Source: Tissierellia bacterium | Lineage (GTDB): Bacteria; Bacillota_A; Clostridia; Tissierellales; Peptoniphilaceae | NCBI GenBank assembly: GCA_030537695.1 | Contig: JAUNVJ010000008.1 | Coordinates: 1 to 46,626, forward strand | Reading direction: 5' to 3' | Length of the DNA stretch: 46,626 nucleotides | Translations under genes and position numbers: made by a program | Shown here: one piece after another, positions 1 through 7,559 of the stretch | Position numbering within the stretch: the stretch's first letter is position 1 | Layout: every line of letters begins with the position of its first letter | The notes under the pieces: generated by a model | What the model was told of the DNA's origin: nothing | Databases searched by the model: none | Seen by the model: only the letters and a program-made list of their open reading frames with translations

Positions 1-27
1 GTTAAAACTACTTATTTAATTTTAAAA

Positions 28-1023
28 TTATAACAAAAATATGCCTTGTTCTTTGCAATATTGAATCGTTTCATCATCCCACACACCGACTTGAACTTCC
101 CCGATATGCTTTTTTTCAAGAAAAAACATACAGAGTCTGGATTGACCAATACCTCCCCCTACTGTATAGGGTAAACGACGATGAATAATATCTTGATGGT
201 AGGGTAAATCCAAGCGATCTATATTACCGGTTTTTTCACATTGTTCGATGATTGTCTTTTCATCGACTCGTATTCCCATACTGGATAGTTCCAATGCATC
301 TTCTAATACAGGATTCCAAAAAATAATATCTCCATTTAAAGACCAATCGTCATAATCAGGACTTCGAAGATCATGAGGCCTTCCAGATTTTAATTTTTCT
401 CCAATTCCTTGAATAAATACGGCTTTTTTTTCTTTAGCAATTGCATGTTCTCTCTCCGTTGGCGAAAGATCAGGATATCGATCTTCTAATTCTTGAGACT
501 TTATAAAGAAAATTTCATCAGGAAGCTTTTTACTCAGTACATAAGGATAAAGCTGATTGATATAATCTTCCGACCGTTTAAAGACGGAATAAATTTTTTT
601 CACTACGAGTTTGAGATACTCATCATTTCGATCTTCTTTCGTAATGATTTTTTCCCAATCCCATTGATCCACATAAGAAGAATGAATTTCATCTAAAACT
701 TCTTCGGCTCGAATTGCATTCATATCTGCATAAATTCCTTCATAAGTATTAAATCCGTATTCCCGAAGGGCATTTCTTTTCCATTTTGCCAGAGATTGTA
801 CAACTTCAACCCGTATATCGTAATGACGATACCCGAAATGAACAGCCTGTTCTCCCGTTAAATTATCGTTTAAACCTGTTTCAGGACGGACAAATAAAGG
901 AGCGGATACCCGTGCCAAATTTAAAGTATTGGATAATTCCCGTTGAAAATAATCTTTCAGGGATTTAATCGCTATTTGTGTTTCTCTTAAATCTAATTGT
1001 TTTACATTTGAATCATTTCTCAT
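28..1023 (-). CDS. asnA: Aspartate--ammonia ligase (asparagine synthetase A)
   Basis: This 331-residue cytosolic enzyme makes asparagine from aspartate, free ammonia and ATP, giving AMP and pyrophosphate. It has the class II aminoacyl-tRNA-synthetase-like fold. The length matches the family (about 330). Recognisable stretches are ETGLNDNLTGEQAVHF near residue 50, SLAKWKRNALREYGF near 78 and the C-terminal VGGGIGQSRLCMFFL, which forms the nucleotide/aspartate pocket at about 290-305. The ATG is preceded by GGAGGAA at a good distance, so the start is firm. It sits 54 nt downstream of a phospholipase C-like gene, and a terminator-like hairpin lies in that gap, so it may be transcribed mainly from its own weak promoter or by read-through. 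No T-box leader fits in the available space. Confidence 0.95.
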   Translation of the reverse strand: MRNDSNVKQLDLRETQIAIKSLKDYFQRELSNTLNLARVSAPLFVRPETGLNDNLTGEQAVHFGYRHYDIRVEVVQSLAKWKRNALREYGFNTYEGIYADMNAIRAEEVLDEIHSSYVDQWDWEKIITKEDRNDEYLKLVVKKIYSVFKRSEDYINQLYPYVLSKKLPDEIFFIKSQELEDRYPDLSPTEREHAIAKEKKAVFIQGIGEKLKSGRPHDLRSPDYDDWSLNGDIIFWNPVLEDALELSSMGIRVDEKTIIEQCEKTGNIDRLDLPYHQDIIHRRLPYTVGGGIGQSRLCMFFLEKKHIGEVQVGVWDDETIQYCKEQGIFLL

Positions 1024-1040
1024 GTTTCCTCCAATATAAA

Positions 1041-1068
1041 AATTCTCTCATCTTTAGATGAAAGAATT
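1041..1068 (-). terminator. Hairpin terminator after the phospholipase C-like gene
   Basis: A 12-bp stem (arms 1041-1052 and 1057-1068, one G-U wobble on the minus strand) with a 4-nt loop is followed on the minus strand by TTTTAT. It lies just after the stop at 1078 and just before the asnA ribosome binding site. Confidence 0.55.
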
Positions 1069-1077
1069 TATAATTAC

Positions 1078-1728
1078 TTAATTAAATTGAACTTCTAAAT
1101 CTTCCCGATATAACATAATGGATTCGATTACAAAATAAGCGATCCTTGTATTCAAATCTACAGCAAAGTTCATATCTCGATCAAAGCTTGCTTCTTCGGA
1201 CATATATTCATCTACAATATCATCGATATAATTCATAACTCGTGTTTTTAATTTTATATCGATCTCTTCATACAGATTAAGATCTTTTCGTCCAATCACA
1301 TTCTGATATTGTTTTTCTTCAAACTTGTGTTGAAGGACAAAGATATTTAATTCCGATTCATATTTAATATGATTTTTCATATTACCGATAAATGTTAAAC
1401 GATGAGCATGTGGATAACAGACAAAATCGGCAAGATAATGGGATATAATTCCCAGTTTTTTACTGATATGATCCATTAGTACAGGACTGGCTGCATTTTT
1501 TAAATTTGCATATCGACAAAAAAGAATCAAATTTACGATTTCTTTGGCAATATATTCTAAACTTTCGTCTTTATAATGTCTTTTTAATCTATAATATGGT
1601 AATACATCAGGTGCAATAGCACCCCATTGTAATTTTTCTAAATTTAAATCTAAATCATAGTCATCTTTGATCCGATTATGGATAATTTTAGCTATGATTT
1701 TATGTGTATCTGATAGAATCTTAAACAC
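1078..1728 (-). CDS. Zinc-dependent phospholipase C family protein
   Basis: This 216-residue protein resembles the zinc-dependent phospholipase C (PF00882) domain found in many clostridial proteins of unknown substrate. The supporting motifs are W-GAIAPDVLPYY at about 35-48, RHYKDES near 50, ISHYLADFVCYPHAH at about 95-109 and HIKYESEL near 118. These are the His/Asp/Glu positions that bind the zinc cluster in the family. There is no signal peptide, so unlike secreted alpha-toxins it is probably cytosolic. The longest reading begins with GTG at 1728, only a base or two after a GGAA; an in-frame TAG lies four codons upstream and no better start is visible, so the start is uncertain. True substrate is unknown; this family label should not be read as a toxin call. 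Confidence 0.75.
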   Translation of the reverse strand: MFKILSDTHKIIAKIIHNRIKDDYDLDLNLEKLQWGAIAPDVLPYYRLKRHYKDESLEYIAKEIVNLILFCRYANLKNAASPVLMDHISKKLGIISHYLADFVCYPHAHRLTFIGNMKNHIKYESELNIFVLQHKFEEKQYQNVIGRKDLNLYEEIDIKLKTRVMNYIDDIVDEYMSEEASFDRDMNFAVDLNTRIAYFVIESIMLYREDLEVQFN

Positions 1729-1798
1729 TTCCTTACACTAAAGATCAATAAACTTCATTTTTAATTTTAAATCAAAAAAAATTAAAAGTCAATAAAAA

Positions 1799-3454
1799 TT
1801 ACCGATTCTTCCGATAAGAAAGCTGTTTGTCGATCGCCTTCCAGATATCTTGTGTTTCAAAACCTTTTCGCCAAGTACCTACTCCTGCTAAATTATATTT
1901 ATTGACCAAAGAAGATTTATGTTCTATGGATTTATAATCTTCGATCCATACTTTATATATTTTTCCATTTTCTCTATATTCAATATAGTATTGAGAGGAT
2001 TCTTCATCCCATTCAGGCTCTAGTTTTTTTTCTTCTATTAAACGATTTACTTCACTCATAGAAATAGTGCTAGAGCTTACCTTATCATTATCTTCTACCC
2101 AAAGTCGTGAATATAGAGGTATTCCTAAAACCATTTTATCATTGGGAATATTGCGAAATAATACATTGATGCTTCCCTCCACCCATTTATATTGGGCAAC
2201 AGAACCGGCAGTGTCTGAAGAACCCCAATGTTGGTCATAAGTCATGACAATGACATAATCACATATATTGGCCAAAGCCTTACGATCATAAGGTTCTTTT
2301 GTCACGTCAGGGGAAATTTGAGGGGTTACATCTACGGAAACGATCAAATTTTCTTTTTTAAACTCTGAAGCCAATTCCCGCACAAATTGCGTAATAAGGT
2401 CTCGATCGTCGATATAGGTATCTTCAAAGTCGATATTGATGCCGGTCATCTTATATTTTTTACATAATTCCAATGTCTTTGCAATTATTTTTTTACGAGT
2501 TGTAGGAGATTTTAAGGCTTCATGGGTGATATCTTTATCAAAGGAGTTGTCTAGATATCCCCATACATCCACATTCATATCCTGATACTTTTCCACATAA
2601 TTTAAATTTCCCCGATCAATGAGATCTCCCTGATTATTTCGAATGGAAAACCAGGTGGGACAGATCACATTCAATCCCGGAATTTTTTTAATTTTTGTTA
2701 CGGATTCATCCGATTGATTTCCATAGGTATAATCCCATGTTAAATTAAGAGGCTCCAAGGCCTCTTTTTGTTTTTCTTCTATAATTGTTCTTTCGAATTT
2801 GTTCTGTGGAAAATCGACTTTAATATCGTCTTTTTTGACATAACCGGCAAGACCTTCGATCTGTCGTACTCGATAATATTTTCCCTCTTCTCCATAGACA
2901 TAAAGTTTTTCTCCTTTTTCCAATTTTTTCACAATGGGACTGGATTTTTGATGTTCTTCCCGCAATATCACATTGGTTTTTCCAATACCTTCGGCATATT
3001 CACGATCGGTACGATCCAATAATAAAAGTTGTCGATCTTGATCATAGCGTAAATTCACATCATAATCGTATATGAAAGCTTCTATAGGAAGCATAATTTT
3101 CCCATTTTTTTCTATCACCGGACTTCGAAGATCCACCTTACCCCCATTGAAAGTTGCAGTCTTTTCTTCGAAAGGCAAATATTTTGTCCCTGCCTGATTC
3201 GTCAATATGACAACTTTTTCATTCTCGTCATAAACTACATCTTTATCGATATGATCTTTAATGTATTCTAGGGACAGATAAAATTGTCCATCGATACGAT
3301 CAAAATCTGTCGGATCAATGTCTTCTCCTTCACTTATGAAGGAAAAACCGTCATATTTTTTTGATATTGTATTTGAGTCTCTATTTTCAACAAAGAAAAA
3401 GACCCCTATGGCTAATAATAAAATTATTAGTATCCCGATAAAAAATTTTTTCAT
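1799..3454 (-). CDS. Membrane-anchored SH3 / GH18 glycosidase-like protein
   Basis: This 551-residue protein is probably exported and anchored. It starts with a hydrophobic segment (residues 4-22) without an obvious cleavage site. Residues about 40-150 resemble the copper-amine-oxidase-N-like stalk domain found in clostridial wall proteins, and about 155-215 a bacterial SH3 domain (LREEHQKSSPIVKKL through GLAGYVKKDDIKV). Residues about 225-545 are a glycoside hydrolase family 18 barrel, with TGINIDFEDTY near 340 carrying the catalytic glutamate in a degenerate DxDxE motif and VIVMTYDQHWGSS near 400. The architecture resembles spore-cortex lytic enzymes (SleL/YaaH type), but with SH3 instead of LysM domains. 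Peptidoglycan or N-acetylglucosaminidase activity is inferred. It stands alone between the rplS operon terminator and the phospholipase C-like gene. Confidence 0.8.
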   Translation of the reverse strand: MKKFFIGILIILLLAIGVFFFVENRDSNTISKKYDGFSFISEGEDIDPTDFDRIDGQFYLSLEYIKDHIDKDVVYDENEKVVILTNQAGTKYLPFEEKTATFNGGKVDLRSPVIEKNGKIMLPIEAFIYDYDVNLRYDQDRQLLLLDRTDREYAEGIGKTNVILREEHQKSSPIVKKLEKGEKLYVYGEEGKYYRVRQIEGLAGYVKKDDIKVDFPQNKFERTIIEEKQKEALEPLNLTWDYTYGNQSDESVTKIKKIPGLNVICPTWFSIRNNQGDLIDRGNLNYVEKYQDMNVDVWGYLDNSFDKDITHEALKSPTTRKKIIAKTLELCKKYKMTGINIDFEDTYIDDRDLITQFVRELASEFKKENLIVSVDVTPQISPDVTKEPYDRKALANICDYVIVMTYDQHWGSSDTAGSVAQYKWVEGSINVLFRNIPNDKMVLGIPLYSRLWVEDNDKVSSSTISMSEVNRLIEEKKLEPEWDEESSQYYIEYRENGKIYKVWIEDYKSIEHKSSLVNKYNLAGVGTWRKGFETQDIWKAIDKQLSYRKNR

Positions 3455-3507
3455 AAAATCATCCCATCCTTTGGTAATTATCCTTGTTCAAAATAGAAGA
3501 ATATACT

Positions 3508-3532
3508 AAAAATAGGACTGTAAAAGTCCCAT
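3508..3532 (-). terminator. Rho-independent terminator of the ylxM-rplS operon
   Basis: An 8-bp stem with one wobble pair (arms 3512-3519 and 3525-3532, 5-nt loop) directly follows the rplS stop and runs into TTTTTAGTAT on the minus strand. Confidence 0.7.
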
Positions 3533-3534
3533 AA

Positions 3535-3882
3535 TTAGTAATTCGTTTTTTCTTTGACTTTAGCAGATTTGCCTTGTCGTTGTCTAATATAGAATAATTT
3601 TGCTCTACGAACGCGTCCTTTACGAGTGACTACTAATTTTGCAATTCTAGGAGAGTTTAGCATAAATGTCCTTTCCACTCCTACTCCGTATGAAATTCTT
3701 CGTACCGTAAAGGTCTTGCGAGCTCCTTTGCCTTGAATTTTAATTACAGTACCTTCAAAAACTTGTACTCTTTCTCTTGTACCTTCAATAATGCGATAAT
3801 GTACCTGTACAGTATCTCCTGTATTAAATTCCGGTAGTTCTTTATTTATTTGTTCTTCTTCAATTGCTCTAATAATATCCAT
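3535..3882 (-). CDS. rplS: 50S ribosomal protein L19
   Basis: This 115-residue protein is ribosomal protein L19 of the large subunit, located at the 30S-50S interface. The whole sequence is typical, with [15 protein letters not shown] at 18-32, [20 protein letters not shown] at 44-63, [10 protein letters not shown] after it and a basic C-terminus ([17 protein letters not shown]). It is the last gene of the ylxM-ffh-rpsP-khpA-rimM-trmD-rplS operon. Its ATG immediately follows the trmD stop codon, and its Shine-Dalgarno, AAAGGAGGT, is formed by the last sense codons of trmD. Translation is therefore expected to be coupled to trmD. Confidence 0.98.
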   Translation of the reverse strand: MDIIRAIEEEQINKELPEFNTGDTVQVHYRIIEGTRERVQVFEGTVIKIQGKGARKTFTVRRISYGVGVERTFMLNSPRIAKLVVTRKGRVRRAKLFYIRQRQGKSAKVKEKTNY

Positions 3883-4611
3883 TTAATTACCTCCTTTCAT
3901 TATTTCGTCTAGGAATTGTTGTTCTTCTTCATTTAATTCCTTCGTATTTATTAAATCAGGTCTTTTATTTAAAGTAGTTCGAATGGATTCTCGTAATCTA
4001 TATTTTCTTATTTCTTCATGATTTCCTGAAAGTAAGATGTCAGGAACTTCTAAATTTCGAAACACTCGCGGTCTTGTATATTGAGGATGTTCCAATAAAC
4101 CATGGTAGTGAGATTCCGACATATAAGATTCTTCAGATGTCAAAACACCCGGTAATAATCGTGTAATTCCATCGATTAAAACCATCGTAGGAATTTCCCC
4201 ACCAGTTAATACATAATCCCCAATTGAAATTTCTTCATCGACATAATACTCTACGACACGATGATCAATTCCTTCATAATGACCATTTAATAAAATAATA
4301 TGATCCTGACCGACAATTTCTTTTAGTTTTTCTTGATTTAATACTTTCCCTTGAGGTGACAAATAATATACCTTGGCATTTTGATCGCCAACACTTTCAA
4401 TGGCCTCGACAATTGGTCCCGGTTGCATCAGCATTCCCGGCCCACCTCCATAGGGATAATCATCTACTTGCAAATACCGATTGGTTGCAAAATCGCGTAT
4501 ATCGATTACATTTAAATCTATTATCTTATCACCAATGGCGCGACCGATGATACTATAATTTCGTAAAGCATTTATAAATTCAGGAAAAAGTGTCAGTACA
4601 GATATTTTCAT
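3883..4611 (-). CDS. trmD: tRNA (guanine-N1)-methyltransferase
   Basis: This 242-residue SPOUT-class enzyme uses S-adenosylmethionine to methylate N1 of G37 next to the anticodon of tRNAs that read CNN codons, which prevents +1 frameshifting. Diagnostic parts are LTLFPEFI at 6-13, DDYPYGGGPGMLMQP near 49-63, the trefoil-knot SAM-binding region YYVDEEISIGDYVLTGGE at about 126-143 and HPQYTRPRVF near 175. The length is normal. It overlaps the end of rimM by 4 nt (ATGA-type junction), and its C-terminal codons form the rplS ribosome binding site. Confidence 0.97.
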   Translation of the reverse strand: MKISVLTLFPEFINALRNYSIIGRAIGDKIIDLNVIDIRDFATNRYLQVDDYPYGGGPGMLMQPGPIVEAIESVGDQNAKVYYLSPQGKVLNQEKLKEIVGQDHIILLNGHYEGIDHRVVEYYVDEEISIGDYVLTGGEIPTMVLIDGITRLLPGVLTSEESYMSESHYHGLLEHPQYTRPRVFRNLEVPDILLSGNHEEIRKYRLRESIRTTLNKRPDLINTKELNEEEQQFLDEIMKGGN

Positions 4612-5114
4612 AAAAACATTCCTTCAATCGGTTCTATTATAATATCTTTGTCAATGGATTTAATAAAAGCTCTTACAAATGGAATATAAGCCATATTTTC
4701 ATTATCGTCCTTAATGACTAGAATAGAATTAGCAGGATTTTCTATGATATCCGTCACATATCCAATAAAATTTTCTTGAGGATCCATAACTCTTTTACCG
4801 ATTAAATGATCTTGATAGAATAAATTATCAGGTAATTTTAATCGCTTGGATTCCTGAATATAAACTTTTTTATTTTTAAAGCTGACTACATCATTAATAT
4901 TGTCATAGCCTTTCAGTTTCAAGTAAATAAATCGATTGTCATGACGAGTCGACTCGGGTAAAACTGTTACTAAATTTTCTCCTATCATAATTTCATCTAA
5001 ATAGGAAATGCGATCCAAATCAAAAGTTAAAGGTTCCACTTTTAATTCTCCCCGAATTCCGTGAGTGTTAATAATAATACCGATACAGATATTGTCATTC
5101 TTTAAGTTCTTCAA
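4608..5114 (-). CDS. rimM: Ribosome maturation factor RimM
   Basis: This 168-residue protein is the 16S rRNA processing factor that binds S19 and helps mature the 30S head. The N-terminal RimM domain is marked by IGIIINTHGIRGELKVEPLT at about 12-31, and the C-terminal PRC barrel by IGKRVMDPQENFIGYVTDI at about 104-122 with NSILVI after it. The only plausible start is TTG at 5114, which lies inside khpA and overlaps it by 20 nt without a convincing Shine-Dalgarno. The ATG that overlaps the khpA stop is in a different frame. This suggests that rimM is translated by ribosomes finishing khpA. The position between khpA and trmD is the usual Bacillota order. Confidence 0.93.
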   Translation of the reverse strand: MKNLKNDNICIGIIINTHGIRGELKVEPLTFDLDRISYLDEIMIGENLVTVLPESTRHDNRFIYLKLKGYDNINDVVSFKNKKVYIQESKRLKLPDNLFYQDHLIGKRVMDPQENFIGYVTDIIENPANSILVIKDDNENMAYIPFVRAFIKSIDKDIIIEPIEGMFL

Positions 5115-5334
5115 TTTCTAAATTAACCTTTGTATTTTCTTTTAATGAAACGGCTTTTAAAATTGATCGTATTGCTTTGGCAATTTTTCCTTGCCTACCT
5201 ATGATTTTACCCATATCGTCTGGAGCAACTTTCAGTAATATATTAAAACTGTCTTTTTCTTGCTTTGTTTCTATTTTTAAGGACTCCGGATGATCGATAA
5301 GAGACTTTGCAATATATTCAACTAATTCAACCAT
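5095..5334 (-). CDS. khpA: RNA-binding KH-domain protein KhpA (YlqC)
   Basis: This 79-residue single-KH-domain protein binds RNA and in related Gram-positive bacteria pairs with KhpB (Jag/EloR) to influence cell elongation and small-RNA metabolism. The KH signature GKIIGRQGKIAKAIRSIL, carrying the GxxG loop as GRQG, is at about 42-59. The start is firm, with GGAGG seven nucleotides before ATG. The gene sits between rpsP and rimM, its standard position. Its last codons contain the TTG start of rimM. Confidence 0.95.
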   Translation of the reverse strand: MVELVEYIAKSLIDHPESLKIETKQEKDSFNILLKVAPDDMGKIIGRQGKIAKAIRSILKAVSLKENTKVNLEIEELKE

Positions 5335-5353
5335 TTAGATCCTCCAAACCGGT

Positions 5354-5683
5354 TTATTCAACCTCGTTAGCTTCCGCCTCATCCTTTTCTGCATTGTCAT
5401 CCACTACTGGTTCTTCCGTAGTTTCTACAGTCTCTTTATTCTCATAAACTGAATGTTCTCTGAAAAGTCGATCTACTGTATCGGTCGGTTTTGCACCATT
5501 AGCAATCCATTTATTTGCCTTTTCAGCATCGACCACAACTTTTTTAGGTTGTTTTAATGGATCATAATATCCAATTTCCTCAATGAATCTACCATCTCTT
5601 TGTCTGCGAGAATCGGCAACGACAATACGATAAAAGGGTTTTTTCTTAGCACCCATTCTTCTCAATCTAATCTTAACTGCCAT
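5354..5683 (-). CDS. rpsP: 30S ribosomal protein S16
   Basis: This 109-residue protein is the small-subunit protein S16. It begins [20 protein letters not shown], the family's invariant start. I place the ATG at 5683 because GGAGGTG precedes it; the open frame upstream encodes a hydrophobic stretch that is not part of S16. The body (about 80 residues) is followed by an acidic tail from residue 80 ([14 protein letters not shown] and on) that is longer than in Bacillus. Such tails are common in clostridial S16. It follows ffh in the operon after a 57-nt gap. Confidence 0.97.
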   Translation of the reverse strand: MAVKIRLRRMGAKKKPFYRIVVADSRRQRDGRFIEEIGYYDPLKQPKKVVVDAEKANKWIANGAKPTDTVDRLFREHSVYENKETVETTEEPVVDDNAEKDEAEANEVE

Positions 5684-5740
5684 ACTATTCACCTCCATCA
5701 ATAATAAAATAATAAATTTATATAAAATAAATTTTAACAA

Positions 5741-7078
5741 TTAAAAAGGAAACGGCAACTTAAATTTTTTATTTTTCATTGACTTATTCATGTTGCCAAA
5801 TTGTTTCATCATTTTTCTTAAATCTTTAAACTGTTTTAACAATTTATTTACTTCTGCCGGAGTCGTTCCAGATCCTTGAGCAATTCTTTTGCGTCTTGAC
5901 GAATCAATAATTTCAGGTTTTATTCTTTCTTTTTTTGTCATGGATTTAATAATCGCTTCTACATGGGCAAACTCTTTTTCATCGATGTTGATATTTTTTA
6001 AAGCTTTATTGTTCATTCCGGGAATCATTCCCAGGAGATCTTCCAAGGGACCCAAATTTCTCATCTGCTCCATCTGATCTAAGAAATCATCGAAGGTAAA
6101 AGTTTGTGTGCGAATTTTTTGTTCTAACTCGAGAGCTTTTTTCTCATCAACTGCTTGTTGGGCTTTTTCTATTAAACTTAAAATATCGCCCATTCCCAAA
6201 ATTCGAGAAGCCATTCTCTCTGGATAAAATATTTCCAGTTGATCCATCTTTTCTCCCATAGCAATAAATTTAATGGGAACTTCTGTTACAGCTCGAATGG
6301 ATAAGGCTGCCCCTCCTCGAGCATCTCCGTCAAGTTTCGTTAAAATAACACCTGTTAACTTTAGCATATCGTCAAAGGTGTCTGCCACATTGACAGCATC
6401 CTGACCGGTCATTGCATCTAGAACCAATAGAACCTCGGAAGGCTCCACTGCTTGATAAATATTTTTTAATTCTTCCATAAGAACTTCATCTATATGAAGA
6501 CGACCGGCGGTATCAATGATCACCACATCATTATTATTCTTTTTAGCATGTTCCAACGCTGCTTTGGATATGTCTACCGGTGAAATTTTATCACCCATCG
6601 TAAAAACAGGTGTATCTACAGATTCTCCAACCACTTGTAATTGTTTAATTGCAGCCGGGCGGTATACATCACATGCCACCAGCAAAGGTCTTTTATTTTT
6701 CTTTTTCAACAAGCTTGCCAATTTACCACTGGTGGTTGTCTTACCGGCTCCTTGAAGACCACACATCATGATGACCGTCGGTTTTTTTGTAAAATCAATT
6801 TTAGATTCTCCCGTACCCATAAGCTCCGTCAGTTCTTCATTGACGATTTTAATGACTTGTTGTCCAGGAGTCAATGACTCCATAACATTAGCTCCTATGG
6901 AACGTTCTTTTACCTTTTTAATAAAAGATTTTACCACTTTAAAGTTAACATCCGCTTCCAATAGAGCCAATTTTACTTCTCTCATCGCTGCATCGATATC
7001 TTTTTCCGACAGCTTTCCCTTACCGGTTAATTTAGATAGTGTATTTTGTAATTTATCCGAAAGATTTTCAAAAACCAC
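5741..7078 (-). CDS. ffh: Signal recognition particle GTPase Ffh
   Basis: This 445-residue protein is the SRP54 homologue that binds signal sequences and 4.5S/6S-like SRP RNA and delivers ribosomes to FtsY at the membrane. The N domain spans about 1-90. The G domain has the P-loop GLQGAGKTTTSGKLA at 107-121, DTAGRLHIDE near 190 and TKLDGDARGGAAL near 247. The methionine-rich M domain spans about 300-445, with MRNLGPLEDLLGMIPGM and the RNA-binding RRKRIAQGSGT near 400. The start is GTG at 7078, sharing one base with the ylxM stop (TAGTG). The GAGGAGGT binding site is made by the end of ylxM. Confidence 0.97.
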   Translation of the reverse strand: MVFENLSDKLQNTLSKLTGKGKLSEKDIDAAMREVKLALLEADVNFKVVKSFIKKVKERSIGANVMESLTPGQQVIKIVNEELTELMGTGESKIDFTKKPTVIMMCGLQGAGKTTTSGKLASLLKKKNKRPLLVACDVYRPAAIKQLQVVGESVDTPVFTMGDKISPVDISKAALEHAKKNNNDVVIIDTAGRLHIDEVLMEELKNIYQAVEPSEVLLVLDAMTGQDAVNVADTFDDMLKLTGVILTKLDGDARGGAALSIRAVTEVPIKFIAMGEKMDQLEIFYPERMASRILGMGDILSLIEKAQQAVDEKKALELEQKIRTQTFTFDDFLDQMEQMRNLGPLEDLLGMIPGMNNKALKNINIDEKEFAHVEAIIKSMTKKERIKPEIIDSSRRKRIAQGSGTTPAEVNKLLKQFKDLRKMMKQFGNMNKSMKNKKFKLPFPF

Positions 7079-7434
7079 TAATACACCTCCTCATTTGTAA
7101 AAATTATGGTTTCGATAGTCGTTAAAATTTCTTGATTGATACCATTGGATGTTTGTCTTAATTTGGAAAATAATTCATGTAATGTTTTTAACTTTTTAAC
7201 ACGTAACTTTTCTTGTCTCCACAAACCCAATTTCTCTTCATATTCTTGAAGTTTAATTTCTCCCCGCTTTATATTGTCAGAAACTGCTTGTTTGGAAATA
7301 TGAATTTCATCTGCAATTTCATTGATGGAACAATCGAAATTATAATACATAATAATTGCTTTATATTGTTTTTCCGATAGCAGGGATCCGTAAAAATCTA
7401 GAAGAATATTAATCTCCATAAACTTCTCAATCAA
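7078..7434 (-). CDS. ylxM: Putative HTH protein YlxM (UPF0122), SRP-associated
   Basis: This 118-residue sigma-like helix-turn-helix protein of the UPF0122 family is almost always encoded just before ffh. Streptococcal and Bacillus homologues have been linked to SRP function or to binding SRP components. LLDFYGSLLSEKQYKAI at about 12-28 and EIADEIHISKQAVSDNIKR at about 39-57 form the HTH region, and EYEEKLGL follows. I keep the TTG at 7434 because the spacing to LLDFYGSLL then matches Bacillus YlxM; an ATG five codons later is the alternative. It is the promoter-proximal gene of the ffh-rplS operon. Confidence 0.92.
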   Translation of the reverse strand: MIEKFMEINILLDFYGSLLSEKQYKAIIMYYNFDCSINEIADEIHISKQAVSDNIKRGEIKLQEYEEKLGLWRQEKLRVKKLKTLHELFSKLRQTSNGINQEILTTIETIIFTNEEVY

Positions 7435-7482
7435 TTTAAATCACCATGTTTCATCGGTCAATGTTTTTCCTTGACCTCAATC

Positions 7483-7511
7483 ATTATATCCTTAAACGAA
7501 AAGAGAGTCAA
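7483..7511 (-). promoter_or_regulatory. Sigma-A promoter of the ylxM-ffh-rplS operon
   Basis: On the minus strand there is TTGACT (7506-7511), a 17-nt spacer, then TATAAT (7483-7488). This is one base from the vegetative consensus. Transcription would start near 7476, about 40 nt before ylxM. Confidence 0.85.
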
Positions 7512-7520
7512 CTATAAATT

Positions 7521-7554
7521 AAAAAAATACAAATCTTTTAAAAGATTTGTATTT
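7521..7554 (-). terminator. Terminator of the plsX-ftsY operon (30-bp perfect palindrome)
   Basis: Positions 7525-7554 form a perfect inverted repeat (15-bp arms, no spacer; the loop forms from the central AT pairs), starting 5 nt beyond the ftsY stop. On the minus strand it ends in a run of seven T. It separates the smc-ftsY unit from the ylxM promoter. Confidence 0.85.
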
Positions 7555-7559
7555 CTATT

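Noticed and set aside
1024..1077. A T-box or other amino-acid leader before asnA
   Set aside because: The gap is 54 nt, filled by a short terminator-like hairpin, and lacks room for a specifier stem.
7525..7554. The 30-bp perfect palindrome as a regulator operator
   Set aside because: Its position directly after the ftsY stop and the seven T on the minus strand fit an intrinsic terminator better; the ylxM promoter begins after it.
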